A stretch of 5,166 nucleotides of DNA, taken from positions 1 to 5,166 of the forward strand of contig CADBLW010000156.1 in NCBI GenBank assembly GCA_902795625.1. Reading direction: 5' to 3'. Shown one piece after another: positions 3,839-5,166 of the stretch. This stretch comes from an uncultured Lachnospiraceae bacterium (GTDB lineage: Bacteria > Bacillota > Clostridia > Lachnospirales > Lachnospiraceae). Made by a program: the position numbers and the translations under genes. Below the pieces are notes generated by a model that worked only from the letters and a program-made list of their open reading frames with translations, did not search any database and was not told where the DNA came from. How positions within the stretch are numbered: the first letter of the stretch is position 1; every line of letters starts with the position of its first letter.

Positions 3839-5166
3839 ATGAAAAATCAACTGATCAAGGTCGCGGCGGCGGTTCCCGGGCTGCGCGTCGGAGATATCGA
3901 CCGCAACACGGAGCAGATACTGACGGTTTTGCGGACCGCGACCGACAGCGGACTCATTGTGTTCCCGGAGCTCACCGTGACCGGCTATACCTGCGCGGAT
4001 CTGTTCCAAAGCGAGCTGATCCTTCAGAAGACGGAAAATGCTCTTTTACAGATCGCGAAGGCCACTGCCGGAAGAGGCGGGACAGTGGTTGTCGGCGCTC
4101 CGATCCGCCTCGACAACAGCCTGTACAACTGCGCGGTGATCATCTCCGACGGAGTGATCCGGGCGGTCGTTCCGAAGTCGTTTTTGCCCAATTATTCTGA
4201 ATTCTACGAGTGTAGATGGTTTGCTTCCGGGAAGGGCGTTCGCGGGAGATCCGTGCGCATCGGAACCGGTGAAGTTCCCTTCGGAACGGACATCCTTTGC
4301 GCGGATGAAACTTCGGGCGCGGTGCTCGGCACAGAGCTCTGCGAGGACCTCTGGGTCCCGGACAAACCGAGCACGCACGCAGCGCTCGCGGGGGCCAATC
4401 TCATTGCCAACCTGTCCGCGTCCGATGAGATCATCGGAAAGCAGGAGTACCGCTCGCAGCTTGTCAGACAGCAGAGCGGCGCGCTGTACTGCGGCTACGT
4501 GTATGTCTCCTCGGGAACCGGCGAGAGCAGCACGGACCTTGTATTTTCCGGCCACACCATGATCGCACAGAGCGGCTCGATGCTTCGGGAGAGCATTTTC
4601 CCTGCCGAGCCGAGAGTTGAGACGGCTCTGATCGACATCGGATGCCTGTTCCACGACAGGGCGCGGCAGAACACCTTCGGAACCGTGGGTGCGGACAATT
4701 ACCGAAGGATTCCCGTCAGCATTCCTGCGGTCGGCGCGGCTGAGGTCACGGCCGGTGAGCTTGCGGCAATCCTCCGGGAACAGAACTACCCCGTGGCGCG
4801 CAATCCCTTCGTCCCGGCGGATGACATTTTACGCGACGCGAGATGCCGCCGGATCCTGCAGATCCAAAGCAGCGGGCTCGCCACGAGAGTGCGGGCCACC
4901 GGGATCAAAAACCTTGTCATCGGCGTGTCCGGAGGACTCGATTCGACGCTGGCGCTCCTGGTCTGCGCGGAGGCGAAGAAACAGGTGCCCGACATCCGCG
5001 TCATCGCGTACACAATGCCCAATCAGGGCAACACCTCCGGGCTTACCTTCGACAACGCGACGAAGCTCATGAGGCTGCTCGCCGACGAATTGTATACGGT
5101 TCCGATCCGGGAGGGCGTGGAGCTGCACCTGAGCGCCCTCGGGCATGAGAAGGGCTATCAGGGCGA
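3839..5166 (+). CDS. nadE: Glutamine-dependent NAD+ synthetase (3' partial)
   Basis: The enzyme makes NAD+ from deamido-NAD+, ATP and glutamine in the cytosol, the last step of NAD+ synthesis. The frame stays open from the ATG at 3839 to the window edge: 442 codons, against about 630-680 for the two-domain family, so the end of the synthetase domain is missing. Residues 1-270 are a nitrilase-type glutaminase domain with a complete triad: E44 (FPELTVTGY), K113 (VPKSFLPNYSEFYE) and C168 (GTELCEDLWVP). As I recall, the Mycobacterium tuberculosis enzyme uses E52, K121 and C176, a constant shift of eight. The synthetase domain follows, with the ATP-pyrophosphatase loop SGGLDS at 364-369, then a MPNQGNTSGLTFDNA segment (393-407) and an ELHLSALGHEK segment (428-438) typical of this subfamily. 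The glutaminase domain means glutamine rather than free ammonia is the nitrogen donor. The gene is tightly coupled to the upstream ATP-grasp gene. Confidence 0.96.
   Translation, partial: MKNQLIKVAAAVPGLRVGDIDRNTEQILTVLRTATDSGLIVFPELTVTGYTCADLFQSELILQKTENALLQIAKATAGRGGTVVVGAPIRLDNSLYNCAVIISDGVIRAVVPKSFLPNYSEFYECRWFASGKGVRGRSVRIGTGEVPFGTDILCADETSGAVLGTELCEDLWVPDKPSTHAALAGANLIANLSASDEIIGKQEYRSQLVRQQSGALYCGYVYVSSGTGESSTDLVFSGHTMIAQSGSMLRESIFPAEPRVETALIDIGCLFHDRARQNTFGTVGADNYRRIPVSIPAVGAAEVTAGELAAILREQNYPVARNPFVPADDILRDARCRRILQIQSSGLATRVRATGIKNLVIGVSGGLDSTLALLVCAEAKKQVPDIRVIAYTMPNQGNTSGLTFDNATKLMRLLADELYTVPIREGVELHLSALGHEKGYQG

Noticed and set aside
3286..3840. 184-codon open frame on the minus strand
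   Set aside because: It is antisense to the C-terminal module of the 859-residue protein; the composition is that of a shadow frame.
4046..4654. 202-codon open frame on the minus strand, and the shorter plus-strand frames at 4221-4562 and 4689-5072
   Set aside because: All overlap nadE, whose frame carries the full catalytic triad and the SGGLDS loop. They are shadows.

Overview
The window looks like chromosomal DNA of a moderately GC-rich Bacillota, most likely a Clostridia/Lachnospiraceae-type bacterium. This is an inference from the strong AGGAGG-type ribosome binding sites, sigma-A-like promoters, an intrinsic terminator with a U tract, and the protein types present. All supported genes lie on the plus strand. 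I see no RNA genes, insertion sequences, CRISPR arrays or attachment sites.

Left part (1-1073): the 3' end of a gene with a GyrI/AraC-type effector-binding domain (1-291), then a doubtful 25-residue ORF (308-385). Next comes a 71-residue cysteine-rich protein with a C-X3-C-X2-C-X2-C cluster (402-617). After a spacer with a possible promoter and an inverted repeat, there is a 124-residue acidic protein that I do not recognise (699-1073). All three clear small genes are soluble and accessory in character.

Middle (1074-1254): a 181-base non-coding stretch that looks regulatory. It holds a good sigma-A-like promoter (TTGATT, 17 nt, TATGAT) and, directly upstream of the next start codon, a strong intrinsic terminator with six T's. 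No promoter fits between this terminator and the start codon at 1255, so transcripts for the downstream genes must read through it. The 5' arm of the terminator can instead form a 7-bp hairpin with the six-base loop AAAGGC (A at position 1, G at position 4). That is the signature recognised by ANTAR-domain antiterminator proteins. A second hairpin of the same kind (loop AACGGC) can be drawn upstream at 1110-1128.

Right part (1255-5166): a two-gene operon. The first gene encodes an 859-residue protein of unusual architecture: an N-terminal RecA/KaiC-like region without a Walker A lysine, a PPDK/PEP-synthase-type ATP-grasp domain with its key residues, and a C-terminal module. It lacks the phosphohistidine and PEP/pyruvate barrel domains. 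Four bases after its stop, nadE starts: a glutamine-dependent NAD+ synthetase with intact nitrilase triad and SGGLDS loop. It runs off the window end at 442 codons and so shows no stop codon here. The working picture is an operon for NAD+ synthesis plus an uncharacterised ATP-binding partner, possibly controlled by nitrogen or glutamine status through a terminator/antiterminator switch.
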